From positions 115,448-179,447 of the forward strand of contig JABFQO010000002.1 in the NCBI GenBank assembly GCA_019685575.1: a stretch of 64,000 nucleotides of DNA. Reading direction: 5' to 3'. The notes beneath the pieces are model-generated. The model made no database searches. It worked only from the letters and a program-made list of their open reading frames with translations, and had not been told where the DNA came from. The DNA is from Candidatus Bathyarchaeota archaeon A05DMB-4. Lineage in GTDB: Archaea > Thermoproteota > Bathyarchaeia > Bathyarchaeales > SOJC01. Positions within the stretch are counted from its first letter, which is position 1, and each line of letters begins with the position of its first letter. Both the position numbers and the translations under genes were made by a program. Of the stretch, positions 42,952 to 52,607 are shown in pieces.

Positions 42952-45900
42952 TGGCAGCAACAGAAGAAGCAGTTCACAAGATTGTCGAACAATTACGGTT
43001 TGGTCTACTTTCGCCTCAAGAAATTCGAAAACTTTCAGTAGCCGAAATACAAACCGCCGACACATACGACGAAGACGGAGCACCCATCACCTCAGGCTTA
43101 ATGGACGGACGACTAGGCACGCTAGAACCAAGACAAAGATGCAAAACATGCGGCAACACTGCCATCAGATGCCCAGGTCACTTCGGCCACATTGAACTCG
43201 CGGTCCCAGTTATCCACATCGAATTCACAAAGATAATCAACAACCTCTTAAACTCCACATGCCGAAACTGCGGACGCATACTCCTACCTGCCGAGCGACT
43301 CGCCAAACTAAGAACGCGAATTGTCCGCGTGAAGAAAATGTTGGGAGTAGTGCCCAACGAACTGTACAAGAAAGTTTTAGACGAGGCTAAAGGAAACGAA
43401 TGCCCATACTGCGGCGCAGTTCAGCATAAACTGGAGTTCACAAAGCCCACGTCGTTCCACGAAATGTCAGAAGAAGGCGCCCAACGCTTAACGCCAAGCA
43501 TGATTCGAGAACGACTGGAACGCATACCCGACGACGACCTCGAACTTTTCGGTTTCGACCCGAAGTCTGCGCGGCCTGAATGGATGATTCTCCAAGTGTT
43601 ACCCGTGCCACCAGTTTACGTTCGCCCGTCGATTACGCTCGAATCGGGCATTCGTTCAGAAGACGATTTAACGCACAAACTCGTGGACATCATCCGCATA
43701 AACCAAAGGCTAAAGGAAAACATGGAAGCAGGCGCGCCTACGCTTATTATTCAAGACTTGTCCGAACTGTTGCAGTACCACGTTACGACTTACTTTAACA
43801 ACGAAGCCTCGGGTATTCCCCCAGCCAGGCACCGCTCGGGACGAGCCCTCAAGACTCTTTCGCAGAGGTTGAAGGGCAAAGAAGGACGTTTTAGGAGTAA
43901 CCTTTCGGGCAAACGGGTCGACTTCTCCGCTAGAACGGTAATCTCGCCTGACCCGAACCTTGACATAAACGAAGTCGGCGTCCCGTTGGAAGTTGCCACA
44001 AAACTATCCATGCCCGAAAAAGTAACCGAGTGGAACATCGAAGAAATGCGTAAACTCGTAAGCAACGGCCCAAGCAACTACCCCGGCGCGTTGTACGTTG
44101 TGCGTCCGGACGGCAAAAGAATCAGGCTGGAATTCGTGGTTGATCAAGCAAAGGTTGCGGAAGCCATAGAACCAGGCTTCATAGTAGAACGTCACCTCAG
44201 AGACGGCGACATTGCTATCTTTAACCGGCAACCGTCGCTTCACCGGATGTCAATCATGGCGCATTATGTTCGAGTTTTGCCGTACAAGACTTTCCGTTTG
44301 CATCTTTGTGTTTGTCCTCCTTACAACGCCGACTTTGACGGTGACGAAATGAACCTTCACATTCCACAGAGCGAAGAAGCCCAAACTGAAGCCCGTTTGT
44401 TAATGCAGGTTCAAGACCAGATTCTTTCGCCACGATTCGGCGGACCCATCATCGGCGCCATCAGAGATTTCATAACGTCTGCTTATCTTTTTACGAGAAG
44501 AACAACGCTGTTGACAAAGGAAGAAGTGTGCCGGTTACTGTTGGCTTCCGGCTACGACGGACCCTTACCCGAACCTCAAGTTAAAAAGCCAGAGCCCTTG
44601 TGGACGGGCAAACAAATATTCAGCCTATTCTTGCCCAAAGACTTTAATTACACGCTGAAAGCCACCATCTGTCAAGGCTGCACCAAATGCAAAGAAGAAG
44701 AATGTGAATATGACGCTTATGTTGTTATAAAGGACGGCGTCTTGAAAGCCGGCGTCATCGACCGACGTTCCATCGGCGCGGAACAATCTGAAAGCATTTT
44801 CCACAGAATAATCAAGGACTACGGCACTGAAACAGGAAGAGAATTTCTAAACAAGATCTGTCAACTTCTCAAACAGTTTACCACTATGCGCGGCTTTACT
44901 TATTCGCATGATGAACTGGAACTGTCGCCAGCCGCAAGACAGAAAATCAACAGAACAATACAAAAATACGAAGACAACGTCGCCGCCCTCATAGAAAAAT
45001 ACCGAAAAGGAACACTGGAACGTCTGCCCGGGCAAACGTTGGAAGAGTCGTTTGAAATTTACGCGTTGAACGAATTGGCGCATGCCAGAGACGAAGCGGG
45101 AAAAATTGCAGATCAAGACTTTAGCCTCGAAAACTCGGGAATCGTGATGACCCGAACCGGCGCGAGAGGCTCGAGCCTAAACATTGGCCAAATGGCTGCT
45201 TGCGTTGGGCAGCAATCGGTGCGCGGTAAACGAATCATGCGTGGTTATCTTGACCGTGCCCTGCCTCACTTTAAGCCTGGTGATTCTTCGCCTAAGGCAA
45301 GAGGATTCGTGCATTCGTCTTACCAGTCTGGGCTTGACACTGTGGAGTTTTTCTTCCACGCTATGGGTGGCAGAGAAGGACTCGTCGACACCGCGGTGCG
45401 AACACAACAGAGCGGCTATATGCAAAGACGCTTGATCAACGCGCTGGAACACTTGCGTGTTGAATACGACGGCACTGTGCGAAACTCCACTGGCGAGATC
45501 ATTCAGTTCGTTTACGGCGAAGATGGCGTAGATCCGGCGAAAAGTGACCATGGAAAAGCCGTCAACGTAGCGCGACTTGTTGACCAAATAAAAATTTCTG
45601 TTCAAACCCGAAAACCCGCAGACCAAGAATACATTGAGAAAAAACTCAAGGAAGTAGAGACACAACTCACTCCAATCCTTGTCGAACAACTAAAAAGCCA
45701 ATTAACAAAAGCAGAACTAGGAAAAGAAGCCGTAGACCAAGCCATTCATTTAACCGTTGAGAATTATAAACGCGCCTTGGTAGAACCCGGCGAAGCCGTG
45801 GGCATCGTGGGCGCCCAATCAATCGGTGAACCAGGCACCCAGATGACGCTTAGGACCTTCCATTATGCTGGTGTGCGAGAACAAAACGTCACGTTAGGGT

Positions 45901-46784
45901 TGCCAAGGCTTATTGAAATCGTGGACGCGCGGCGTATTCCTTCCACTCCCATCATGACTATTTACCTTACGAAAGAGTTCAGCAAAAGCAAAGAAAAAGC
46001 CACAGAAGTCGCCCGTGAAATAATCGCCACCACAGTTGAAGATGTCGCAAAAAGCGTTTTTGACGACCCGGAAAAAGAAGAAGTCGTCATAGAACTAAAC
46101 CCGGCATTAATGAAAGAACGTGGAGTTTCTCCGAAAGAGTTGGAAGAAGCGTTGCATTTTCCAAATTGCGAAGTGAAGATTAAGGAAAAAACAGTGAGAA
46201 TCAAGCCTAAGAAAGCCGGAGACCGCAGAAAACTCATCGGAAAAGTTACGGATCACTTGATAAAAGGCGTGCCCGGTATCCGCCGTGTGCTCGTAAGCGA
46301 AGAAAAAGGCGAATGGGTAATCCGTACAGACGGCTCTAATCTCTCCAGAGTCTTGGAAATCGAGAACGTAGACCCGACAAGAACAACAACCAACCATGTT
46401 CACGAAATCGCAAAAACTCTAGGCATAGAAGCCGCGAGAAACGCAATCATGAAAGAAGCAGAGGGCGTGTTGGAAGAGCAAGGATTAGACGTCGACATTC
46501 GCCACGTAATGCTCGTAGCAGACATGATGACAGCAACTGGCGAGATTAGGCAGATCGGTCGCCATGGAATCAGCGGCGAAAAATCCAGCGTTCTAGCACG
46601 TGCAGCGTTTGAGATTACAATTCCAAACATCGTTGACGCGGTTATAAAAGGCGAGAGTGACCCGTTGAAGGGCGTAACCGAAAACGTTATAGTTGGGCAA
46701 GCCATACCCATTGGCACTGGTTTGGTTGACCTTTACATGTCTGCTTTAGTAGAGAGTGATGCCAAAACGAAGAAAGCCGAGTGA
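42951..46784 (+). CDS. rpoA: DNA-directed RNA polymerase subunit A (A' and A'' fused)
   Basis: The largest polymerase subunit, 1277 residues in a single gene, where most archaea have separate rpoA1 and rpoA2. N-terminal zinc sites are CKTCGN...CPGHFGH and CRNCGR...CPYCGA. The catalytic Mg loop is NADFDGDEMNLHIP near residue 465. The trigger-loop/bridge region runs from ARGSSLNIGQMAACVGQQSV. The A'' start region, GEAVGIVGAQSIGEPGTQMT, is near 945. ATG 42951 overlaps the rpoB stop (TAATG) and has a CTGGAGG site, so it is preferred over the upstream ATG at 42912. Confidence 0.98.
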   Translation: MAATEEAVHKIVEQLRFGLLSPQEIRKLSVAEIQTADTYDEDGAPITSGLMDGRLGTLEPRQRCKTCGNTAIRCPGHFGHIELAVPVIHIEFTKIINNLLNSTCRNCGRILLPAERLAKLRTRIVRVKKMLGVVPNELYKKVLDEAKGNECPYCGAVQHKLEFTKPTSFHEMSEEGAQRLTPSMIRERLERIPDDDLELFGFDPKSARPEWMILQVLPVPPVYVRPSITLESGIRSEDDLTHKLVDIIRINQRLKENMEAGAPTLIIQDLSELLQYHVTTYFNNEASGIPPARHRSGRALKTLSQRLKGKEGRFRSNLSGKRVDFSARTVISPDPNLDINEVGVPLEVATKLSMPEKVTEWNIEEMRKLVSNGPSNYPGALYVVRPDGKRIRLEFVVDQAKVAEAIEPGFIVERHLRDGDIAIFNRQPSLHRMSIMAHYVRVLPYKTFRLHLCVCPPYNADFDGDEMNLHIPQSEEAQTEARLLMQVQDQILSPRFGGPIIGAIRDFITSAYLFTRRTTLLTKEEVCRLLLASGYDGPLPEPQVKKPEPLWTGKQIFSLFLPKDFNYTLKATICQGCTKCKEEECEYDAYVVIKDGVLKAGVIDRRSIGAEQSESIFHRIIKDYGTETGREFLNKICQLLKQFTTMRGFTYSHDELELSPAARQKINRTIQKYEDNVAALIEKYRKGTLERLPGQTLEESFEIYALNELAHARDEAGKIADQDFSLENSGIVMTRTGARGSSLNIGQMAACVGQQSVRGKRIMRGYLDRALPHFKPGDSSPKARGFVHSSYQSGLDTVEFFFHAMGGREGLVDTAVRTQQSGYMQRRLINALEHLRVEYDGTVRNSTGEIIQFVYGEDGVDPAKSDHGKAVNVARLVDQIKISVQTRKPADQEYIEKKLKEVETQLTPILVEQLKSQLTKAELGKEAVDQAIHLTVENYKRALVEPGEAVGIVGAQSIGEPGTQMTLRTFHYAGVREQNVTLGLPRLIEIVDARRIPSTPIMTIYLTKEFSKSKEKATEVAREIIATTVEDVAKSVFDDPEKEEVVIELNPALMKERGVSPKELEEALHFPNCEVKIKEKTVRIKPKKAGDRRKLIGKVTDHLIKGVPGIRRVLVSEEKGEWVIRTDGSNLSRVLEIENVDPTRTTTNHVHEIAKTLGIEAARNAIMKEAEGVLEEQGLDVDIRHVMLVADMMTATGEIRQIGRHGISGEKSSVLARAAFEITIPNIVDAVIKGESDPLKGVTENVIVGQAIPIGTGLVDLYMSALVESDAKTKKAE

Positions 46785-46791
46785 GTAACGC

Positions 46792-47262
46792 ATGGTTGAT
46801 GTTGATAAAGCCTTAAGCATCGTGGTCAAAACAGGCAAAGTTGTCTTTGGAGCCAGAAACGCAGTGCAAAACGCACAAACCGGCAAGGCTAAACTGATTG
46901 TGATAGCCGCAAACTGTCCGGCTAACATTCGCAGCGACATCGAATATTACAGCAAAGTCTCAGGGGTTCCAGTCATAGTTTACCGTGGAACAAGCATCGA
47001 TTTAGGCATGGTCTGTGGGAAACCCTTCGTGGTTTCGGCGCTCAGCGTTAAAGAACCTGGCGATTCTGACATCTTGAAACTCGTCGAGCAGCCGGAGATC
47101 GAGGAGGAAATCGAGGAAAAACCGTTTGAATCAGAAGAGTTCGTAGAAGACGAGGAATCTGTGGAAGCAGCGGAAGAAGAGGCTATCGAGGTGGAGGAAG
47201 ACCTTGAAGGAATCGCTACGGAAGATGAGGGAGATTTCGAGGGTGAAGACGTGAATGACTAG
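46792..47262 (+). CDS. rpl30e: Ribosomal protein L30e with long acidic tail
   Basis: The first ~100 residues are a normal L30e: ALSIVVKTGKVVFGARNAVQ, KLIVIAANCPANIRSDIEYY and GVPVIVYRGTSIDLGMVCGK. About 50 further residues are extremely rich in Glu and Asp, with almost no basic residue. Typical L30e is about 100 residues, so the tail is unusual. It lies between rpoA and nusA as in other archaea, and its end overlaps nusA by 8 nt. Confidence 0.93.
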   Translation: MVDVDKALSIVVKTGKVVFGARNAVQNAQTGKAKLIVIAANCPANIRSDIEYYSKVSGVPVIVYRGTSIDLGMVCGKPFVVSALSVKEPGDSDILKLVEQPEIEEEIEEKPFESEEFVEDEESVEAAEEEAIEVEEDLEGIATEDEGDFEGEDVND

Positions 47263-47692
47263 CGGCATTAAAATCACGAGCAACGAAATGCGTTACATCG
47301 CACTGTTCGAGAGCATAACAGGCGCCACCGTGAAAGACTGCATCGTAGACGAAGCCCAAAACCGCGTCATCGCAATAGTCAAAGAAGGCGACATCGGCAT
47401 GGCAATCGGCAAGGGCGGAAAAAACATCCGTCTACTCGAAAAAATGACAAACAAGAAGCACGAGATCATTGAATACTCAGATGACGCCGCGACGTTTATC
47501 AAGAACGCCCTCAAACCAGCAAGAGTGAGAGAAATACGCGTGAGCGAGCGTCCAGACGGGAAAAAAATCGCCGTCGTCACTGTGAACCCAAAAGACAAAG
47601 GCGTGGCGATCGGAAAGAACGGAAAGAACGCCGAGAGAATACGGTTTTTAGCAAAAAGATATTTTCAAATCCAAAACGTTTCCATCACGTAA
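47255..47692 (+). CDS. nusA: NusA-like transcription factor (two KH domains)
   Basis: A 145-residue archaeal NusA, with two KH RNA-binding domains and no S1 domain. The GxxG loops are in MAIGKGGKNIRLLEKM near residue 50 and VAIGKNGKNAERIRFLAKRY near 115. ATG 47255 lies inside the L30e 3' end, indicating coupling. It closes the polymerase operon. Normally rps12 and rps7 would follow, but here an accessory methylase remnant does. Confidence 0.94.
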   Translation: MTSGIKITSNEMRYIALFESITGATVKDCIVDEAQNRVIAIVKEGDIGMAIGKGGKNIRLLEKMTNKKHEIIEYSDDAATFIKNALKPARVREIRVSERPDGKKIAVVTVNPKDKGVAIGKNGKNAERIRFLAKRYFQIQNVSIT

Positions 47693-47799
47693 CAAATAGC
47701 AAGTCCAGAATCTGGCCAGCCTCAAAAATATTTTAGGCGTAATTGCTAAGCTTTTATTTGAGAGACAACACAATAGGGCGTGGTTGAGGGGAAACGTGA

Positions 47800-50299
47800 T
47801 TGGCTAGTGGCGAAAGGGGTATGAGTCTAGAAATCGTTCATATAGATCATGCTATTTCGCCTCAGGCTCATACTCCGATGTATTTGATGCATAAATATTG
47901 GGCGAGAAAGCCTCACAATGTTGTCGGGGAGTATATTGAGCATTATTCGAGGAAAGGCGAAATTGTGCTCGACCCGTTTGTTGGAAGGAGTCACAGCAAT
48001 CGAGGCACTGAAAAGAGGAAGAAAAGCCATAGCCATAGACCTCGACCCAATAGCAACCTTCATAACACGTATGACAATTACGCCTATCGACCTAAAACGC
48101 ATCAAAAAGGCTTTCGAGCGGATTAAGAAAAACGTCGCCGACAAAATAAATGCACTTTATGCAATAACTTGCCCAAAATGTGGAAGTGATGCGGTCACTA
48201 TCGCCGCAGTTTGGGAAAGGCATGAAAATAAGCCTTCAGAGATTCGACTTTTCTGTTTTAAATGCAATAAAAGACAAAGAAAACGCCCCTCTAAAGAGGA
48301 TATGATAAAACTGAGAGAAATTGAAGAAAGAGAAGTCCCTTACTGGTATCCAAAAGGCAGGCTATGTTACGAAAATGGAGGGGAATTCAAAGAAGGGACA
48401 CACTTAGATTTAAACAATATCTCGGACTTGTTCACTAAAAGAAACCTAATCGCTTTATCCATTCTCTATCACGAGATAGAATCAATCAAAGATAATGAAG
48501 TTAAAGATTTCATGAAATTTGCTTTTACAAAACAAGTACACCTCGCCAGCAGGATGACTCCAGTCTGCAAGCCAAGCCCTCGCGCTCATTGGACGCTCGA
48601 CAGTTCAACATCTTTTTGGGCAGTTCATAGGTATTGGATTCCTCCAAGGTATATGGAGTCAAATGTTTGGATGCTTTTTGAAAGCGGTATTTAAGGAAAA
48701 CAAGGCGTGTTGAAAGGTAAGAGAGAATCAAATGAACTGATCAAATTTTATAAAGAGGCCAAGTCTTTTGAAGACCTTAACAATGATGCTAACATTTTAA
48801 TATCTACTCAATCAGCACTCAGCCTTAAGGATGCTCCTGCAAAGATTTCAAAAGAAAGCGTGGATTATGTTTTTACTGATCCGCCTTATGGTGGTTCGAT
48901 TCAGTACATGGAATTAAGTGCGTTGTGGGCCTCATGGCTGAAAGGAGAGAAAAACGATCCTCGTTTTGAGTTGAGATTTGATGAGGAAATAACAATAAAT
49001 GATTCACAAAAGAAAGATTTCGATTATTATCATAAAATGCTAAAAGCCTCATTTGAACAAATTTATGATGTTTTGAAACCGGGCAGATGGTTAACTGTCA
49101 CCTTTCACAATACAGACATAAAAATCTACAATTCTATTATCAAGGCCGTTGTTCTTGCGGGTTTTGATTTGGAAAAAATCATTTACCAACCACCAGCAAG
49201 ACCTTCAGCAAAGGGGTTACTTCAGCCTTACGGAAGCGCGGTAGGCGACTATTACATTCGCTTCAGAAAACCAGAAAAGACCGAAAAATTGCTTTCGGAC
49301 GCAGAGATTGACAAGGAAAGATATGAAAGAATAGTTGTCAACACTGTTAAACACATTATCGCTGAACGAAGAGAACCAGTAACTTATTCCATCATAATCA
49401 ACAGTTACCCAACAATATTTGAGGAATTGAAAAAGAACGGCTACAAATTCAGCGCTCCTGAAGGTATAGAGGAGGTTCTTAGAAAATATCTCAACAAAGA
49501 ATTCGTCCTAGTCGAGGTAAAAGACGAAAAAGGCAAAGTTATAGGCAAAAAATGGTGGCTGAAAGAAGGACTATATCTCGATCGAGCTTCATTGAGCGAA
49601 AGAGTGGAAGGAACAATAATAGATGTTCTGAACAGACGGGTCGTTGTCTCTTTTGATGATATTCTTGAGGAAATATTCACAAGATTTCAGAATGCACTTA
49701 CACCTGACACTCAAAGCATTAAAGCCATTTTAGAAGAATACGCAGAAAAAACGGACGGAAAATGGCAACTCAAGAAAGAAATGCGACTAAGGCAGACTCA
49801 GCATAACCAAATAATCCAAATGATCGTCGAACTCGGTCAAAAAGCAGGATTCGAAGTCTATGCAGATCTCCCAGACTGGAGAGGAAAACTCGACTTGCCC
49901 CTCTCAAAAGAAAAAATAGATCGCATAAAAGAAATCGACGCATTATGGATGAAAAACGGAGAAATATTTTACGAGTTCGAAGTGGAAAACACAACAGGAA
50001 TCTCAGACGCGATAATTAGAGGTTCGAACATCCCCTCACCAAACGTCAAACGATTTATAATAATCCCTGAAGAAAGAAAAAACCTTCTCCTAATGAAAAT
50101 TGCCGAGCCAATATTGAAAGAAAGCATAGAACAATACAAGTGGGGCTTCATCTTCTTCGACACCATAATAACCTTCTACGAAAAAAACAGACAAAAGAAA
50201 ACCATCGAAGCAAAAGAAATCGACAAACTCAACAACCTATCAAACCGCATAAGACAAGAGCAACAAACCCTAGGGCAATTCTTAAACCAATCAAGATAG
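47800..50299 (+). pseudogene. Site-specific DNA methylase, broken by a frameshift and a stop
   Basis: The N-terminal part (47800 to about 47990) reads MYLMHKYWARKPHNVVGEYI and GEIVLDPFVG. At the DPF.GSG motif, 2 bases appear lost and the frame moves to GVTAIEALKRGRKAIAIDLD, continuing to 48694. An in-frame TAA (48692-48694) then precedes GKQGVLKGKRESNELIKFY, and the same frame runs on to 50299. That part contains the catalytic motif FTDPPYGGSIQYMELSALW. A zinc insert CPKCG...CFKC lies between. The whole would be about 830 residues, like DUF1156-type methylases. No restriction gene is adjacent. Pieces open on their own are 47800-48126, 47918-48694 and 48707-50299. Confidence 0.8.
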
Positions 50300-50324
50300 A
50301 ACCACAACATGTGCGCTTTTAAGT

Positions 50325-50411
50325 GAACCCGTGGTTCTCTGTTCATATTTGCCGTATATTTGGAGCCTAATAGGATCATATATGGAAGAGGGGAGGAGAG
50401 AGCGGCACACA
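50325..50411 (+). repeat. ~88-nt dispersed element, copy 3
   Basis: It starts with the palindrome GAACC-CGT-GGTTC (50325-50337). TTCTCTGTTCATATTTGCCG, ATATTTGGAGCCTAATAGG, ATCATATATGGAAGAGGGG and a final GCACACA follow. The right arm differs from copies 1 and 2 between GGGG and GCACACA. It lies 26 nt after the methylase remnant and 33 nt beyond the stop of the minus-strand Lrp gene, again in the common downstream orientation with respect to the latter. Confidence 0.85.
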
Positions 50412-50443
50412 GCGTCACAGCCAGAAAAAGTACAGAAACACCA

Positions 50444-50992
50444 TCATTTCTCCAACACAAGCTTACCCATATACCTAGCCAACGACGAAAAAGCCAAAGG
50501 ACAAATCCGCCTCGTATTCACCAAATTTGCCACAAAAGTCTCAACACTAGCCTTCCCAAAACAAGGCAACTGCCTAAGCTTAACAATCATCTCCCGATAA
50601 TCAGAAAAATCCTTATGCACCGAAACCAACAGCAAATCATAATCCGAACCAACGCCCTTAACCACCGTAACCACTGGCAATCCAATTTCCTCATCAAGCT
50701 TCTCTCCAGCGTCAATAACCCTTTCATACTCATCTAACGAAAGATTTTTCTCACATTTAATCAAAGTCACCACTAACACCCCGAACCCAAGCTTCGTGAA
50801 ATTGGGAATTGCCGCGTACTCGTTGATGTATTTTTCTTCATTCAACTTCTTAATCAACCTACGAACAGCGACACGGGAAATCCCCAAAGCCTTCGCCAAT
50901 TCGCCATCACTTCGACGACAATCCTTCATAAGCTCAGAAACAAGCATCAACTCCACATCCTTCATCGCCTTACCCATTTCCCTCAACCCCAT
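50444..50992 (-). CDS. Lrp/AsnC-family transcriptional regulator
   Basis: A 182-residue regulator. The N-terminal helix-turn-helix is VELMLVSELMKDCRRSDGELAKALGI followed by SRVAVRRLIKKLNEEKYI, here covering about residues 12-60. The C-terminal region has the beta-alpha pattern of a ligand-binding domain (GFGVLVVTLIKCEKNLSLDE, VKGVGSDYDLLLVSVHKDFS). The start is one of three close ATGs; MKDVEL fits the family. A repeat copy lies just beyond its 3' end. Confidence 0.85.
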   Translation of the reverse strand: MGLREMGKAMKDVELMLVSELMKDCRRSDGELAKALGISRVAVRRLIKKLNEEKYINEYAAIPNFTKLGFGVLVVTLIKCEKNLSLDEYERVIDAGEKLDEEIGLPVVTVVKGVGSDYDLLLVSVHKDFSDYREMIVKLRQLPCFGKASVETFVANLVNTRRICPLAFSSLARYMGKLVLEK

Positions 50993-51066
50993 CAGAATCT
51001 ATCAATCTCGCTACGTTAATAAAATAATTCAATTACATTATTTAAAACATCTGGTAATCTTCCCCA

Positions 51067-52179
51067 CTACCCCAACAACTCAATCACAGCATCCGCAATA
51101 AAATCAACCTGCTCCAAAGACACACCAGGATGAACCGGCAAAGAAAACACTTGCCTAGAAGCAACTTCCGCCACCGGCAAATGATACACTCCAAACCGCT
51201 TATAGTAAGGCATCAGATGAATCGGCGTACGATAATAAACCGTGGCACCTACGCCCTTCTGCCGAAGCTTTTCCACAACTCCATCCCTCTCATCCACAGA
51301 AGCATCCTTCAACCGAACCGTAAACAAATACCAACTGTGCACGTATCCCTTCGGCTCGAAAGGCAACTGCAGACGCTCAGCAACACGCAACCTTTCACCC
51401 AACCTCAACGCATTTCTCCTTCTCACTGCAAGAAACCGAGGCAACTTCCCAAGCTGCACACAACCAATCGCACCCTCAACCTCAGGCATACGATAATTGT
51501 GCCCCAACATACTCGAAAAATACTCCTCACGCTCACCATGCGCACGAATGTAAGGAATCTTACTCGCATACTCTTCGCTGTTAGTGGTAATCATCCCACC
51601 CTCACCCGTCGTCATGTTTTTACTCGCATAAAAACTCCAACAAGCTAAATCTGCGAAACTACCCGCAGGCTTGCCCATGTACGCCGCACCGTGCGCTTGA
51701 GCCGCATCCTCGATTATAACCAACCCATGCTTATCCGCAATTTCACGAATGGGCTTCAAATCAGCGGGCAAACCATACAAATCAACTGGAATTATCGCTT
51801 TCGTCCTCTTAGTTAACGCTTTTTCAATTTTTTCCGGATCGACGTTAAAAGTCTCAGAATTAATGTCTACAAAAACCGGCCGCGCACCAGCCAATGCCAC
51901 AACCTCGGCTGTGGCGATAAACGAAAAACTGGGCACAACAACCTCATCACCCGCCTCAACTCCGGCCGCCATCAACGCCAAATGCAAAGCCGCTGTTCCA
52001 CTGCACACCGCAAACCCATACTTCGCTTCAACAAATTCTGCAAAGCCCTCTTCAAACTTTTTCACCCACGGACCACTCTGCACCCGCCCAGTAAGAACAC
52101 GACTTTTCAAAACCTCGGCAACCGCTTTAATTTCCTCGTCACCAACAAGCGGCAGATTTACAGGAATCATGTCAACCAA
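51067..52179 (-). CDS. DegT/DnrJ/EryC1/StrS-family aminotransferase
   Basis: A PLP enzyme of 370 residues that aminates nucleotide sugars or related keto compounds. It has YGFAVCSGTAALHLALMAAG, SFSFIATAEVVALAGARPVF, IIEDAAQAHGAAYMGK and the PLP lysine in SFYASKNMTTGEGG. The C-terminal half has GHNYRMPEVEGAIG and the substrate-side HLMPYYKRF. No sugar pathway neighbours are present. The start is likely the second Met (MIPVNLPLVGDEEI). Confidence 0.92.
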   Translation of the reverse strand: MVDMIPVNLPLVGDEEIKAVAEVLKSRVLTGRVQSGPWVKKFEEGFAEFVEAKYGFAVCSGTAALHLALMAAGVEAGDEVVVPSFSFIATAEVVALAGARPVFVDINSETFNVDPEKIEKALTKRTKAIIPVDLYGLPADLKPIREIADKHGLVIIEDAAQAHGAAYMGKPAGSFADLACWSFYASKNMTTGEGGMITTNSEEYASKIPYIRAHGEREEYFSSMLGHNYRMPEVEGAIGCVQLGKLPRFLAVRRRNALRLGERLRVAERLQLPFEPKGYVHSWYLFTVRLKDASVDERDGVVEKLRQKGVGATVYYRTPIHLMPYYKRFGVYHLPVAEVASRQVFSLPVHPGVSLEQVDFIADAVIELLG

Positions 52180-52282
52180 TCAACCAAACCTCACGTTTAA
52201 GCTTAAACTTGCTGAAAGTCTTAACTAGCCAAGCGTTAATAAAGATTAACCGAAACCTACAGCATCAAAGGCGGCAAAACAC

Positions 52283-52486
52283 TTGGAAAAACCAATCCGT
52301 AGCCTAATAAAAACCATTTCGTGGCGTCTACTTGCCACGCTTATCACTGTACTCCTTGCCCTTGCATTCACTAAAGACATAGGCATAAGCACATCCATAG
52401 GAATTCTAGAATTAATCATAAAAACCGCTGTTTACTACCTGCACGAACGTGCATGGAACCTAACCAACTTTGGCAGAAAAACCTAA
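52283..52486 (+). CDS. DUF2061 membrane protein
   Basis: A 67-residue protein with two hydrophobic segments. The sequence IRSLIKTISWRLLATLITVL and the KTAVYYLHERAWN end are hallmarks of DUF2061, a small bacterial and archaeal membrane family of unknown function. Its stop lies about 120 nt before the preferred hdrA start. Confidence 0.85.
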   Translation: MEKPIRSLIKTISWRLLATLITVLLALAFTKDIGISTSIGILELIIKTAVYYLHERAWNLTNFGRKT

Positions 52487-52540
52487 AAACACTAAACTTC
52501 TGCAAACAAAAACCAAACCCAACCTTGACGCATTTTTTGA

Positions 52541-52550
52541 AAATATAAAT
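52541..52550 (+). promoter_or_regulatory. TATA box for the hdrA operon
   Basis: AAATATAAAT is placed to start transcription at about 52570-52576. That would leave the TTG at 52608 as the first in-frame start, with an AAAGGGGC site ahead of it. It argues against the longer frame beginning at 52470. Confidence 0.5.
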
Positions 52551-52607
52551 AAGCAAGGAAACATTCCCATATTTGCTCTGTACCCACAAAAAGGGGCAAG
52601 CCAAAAA

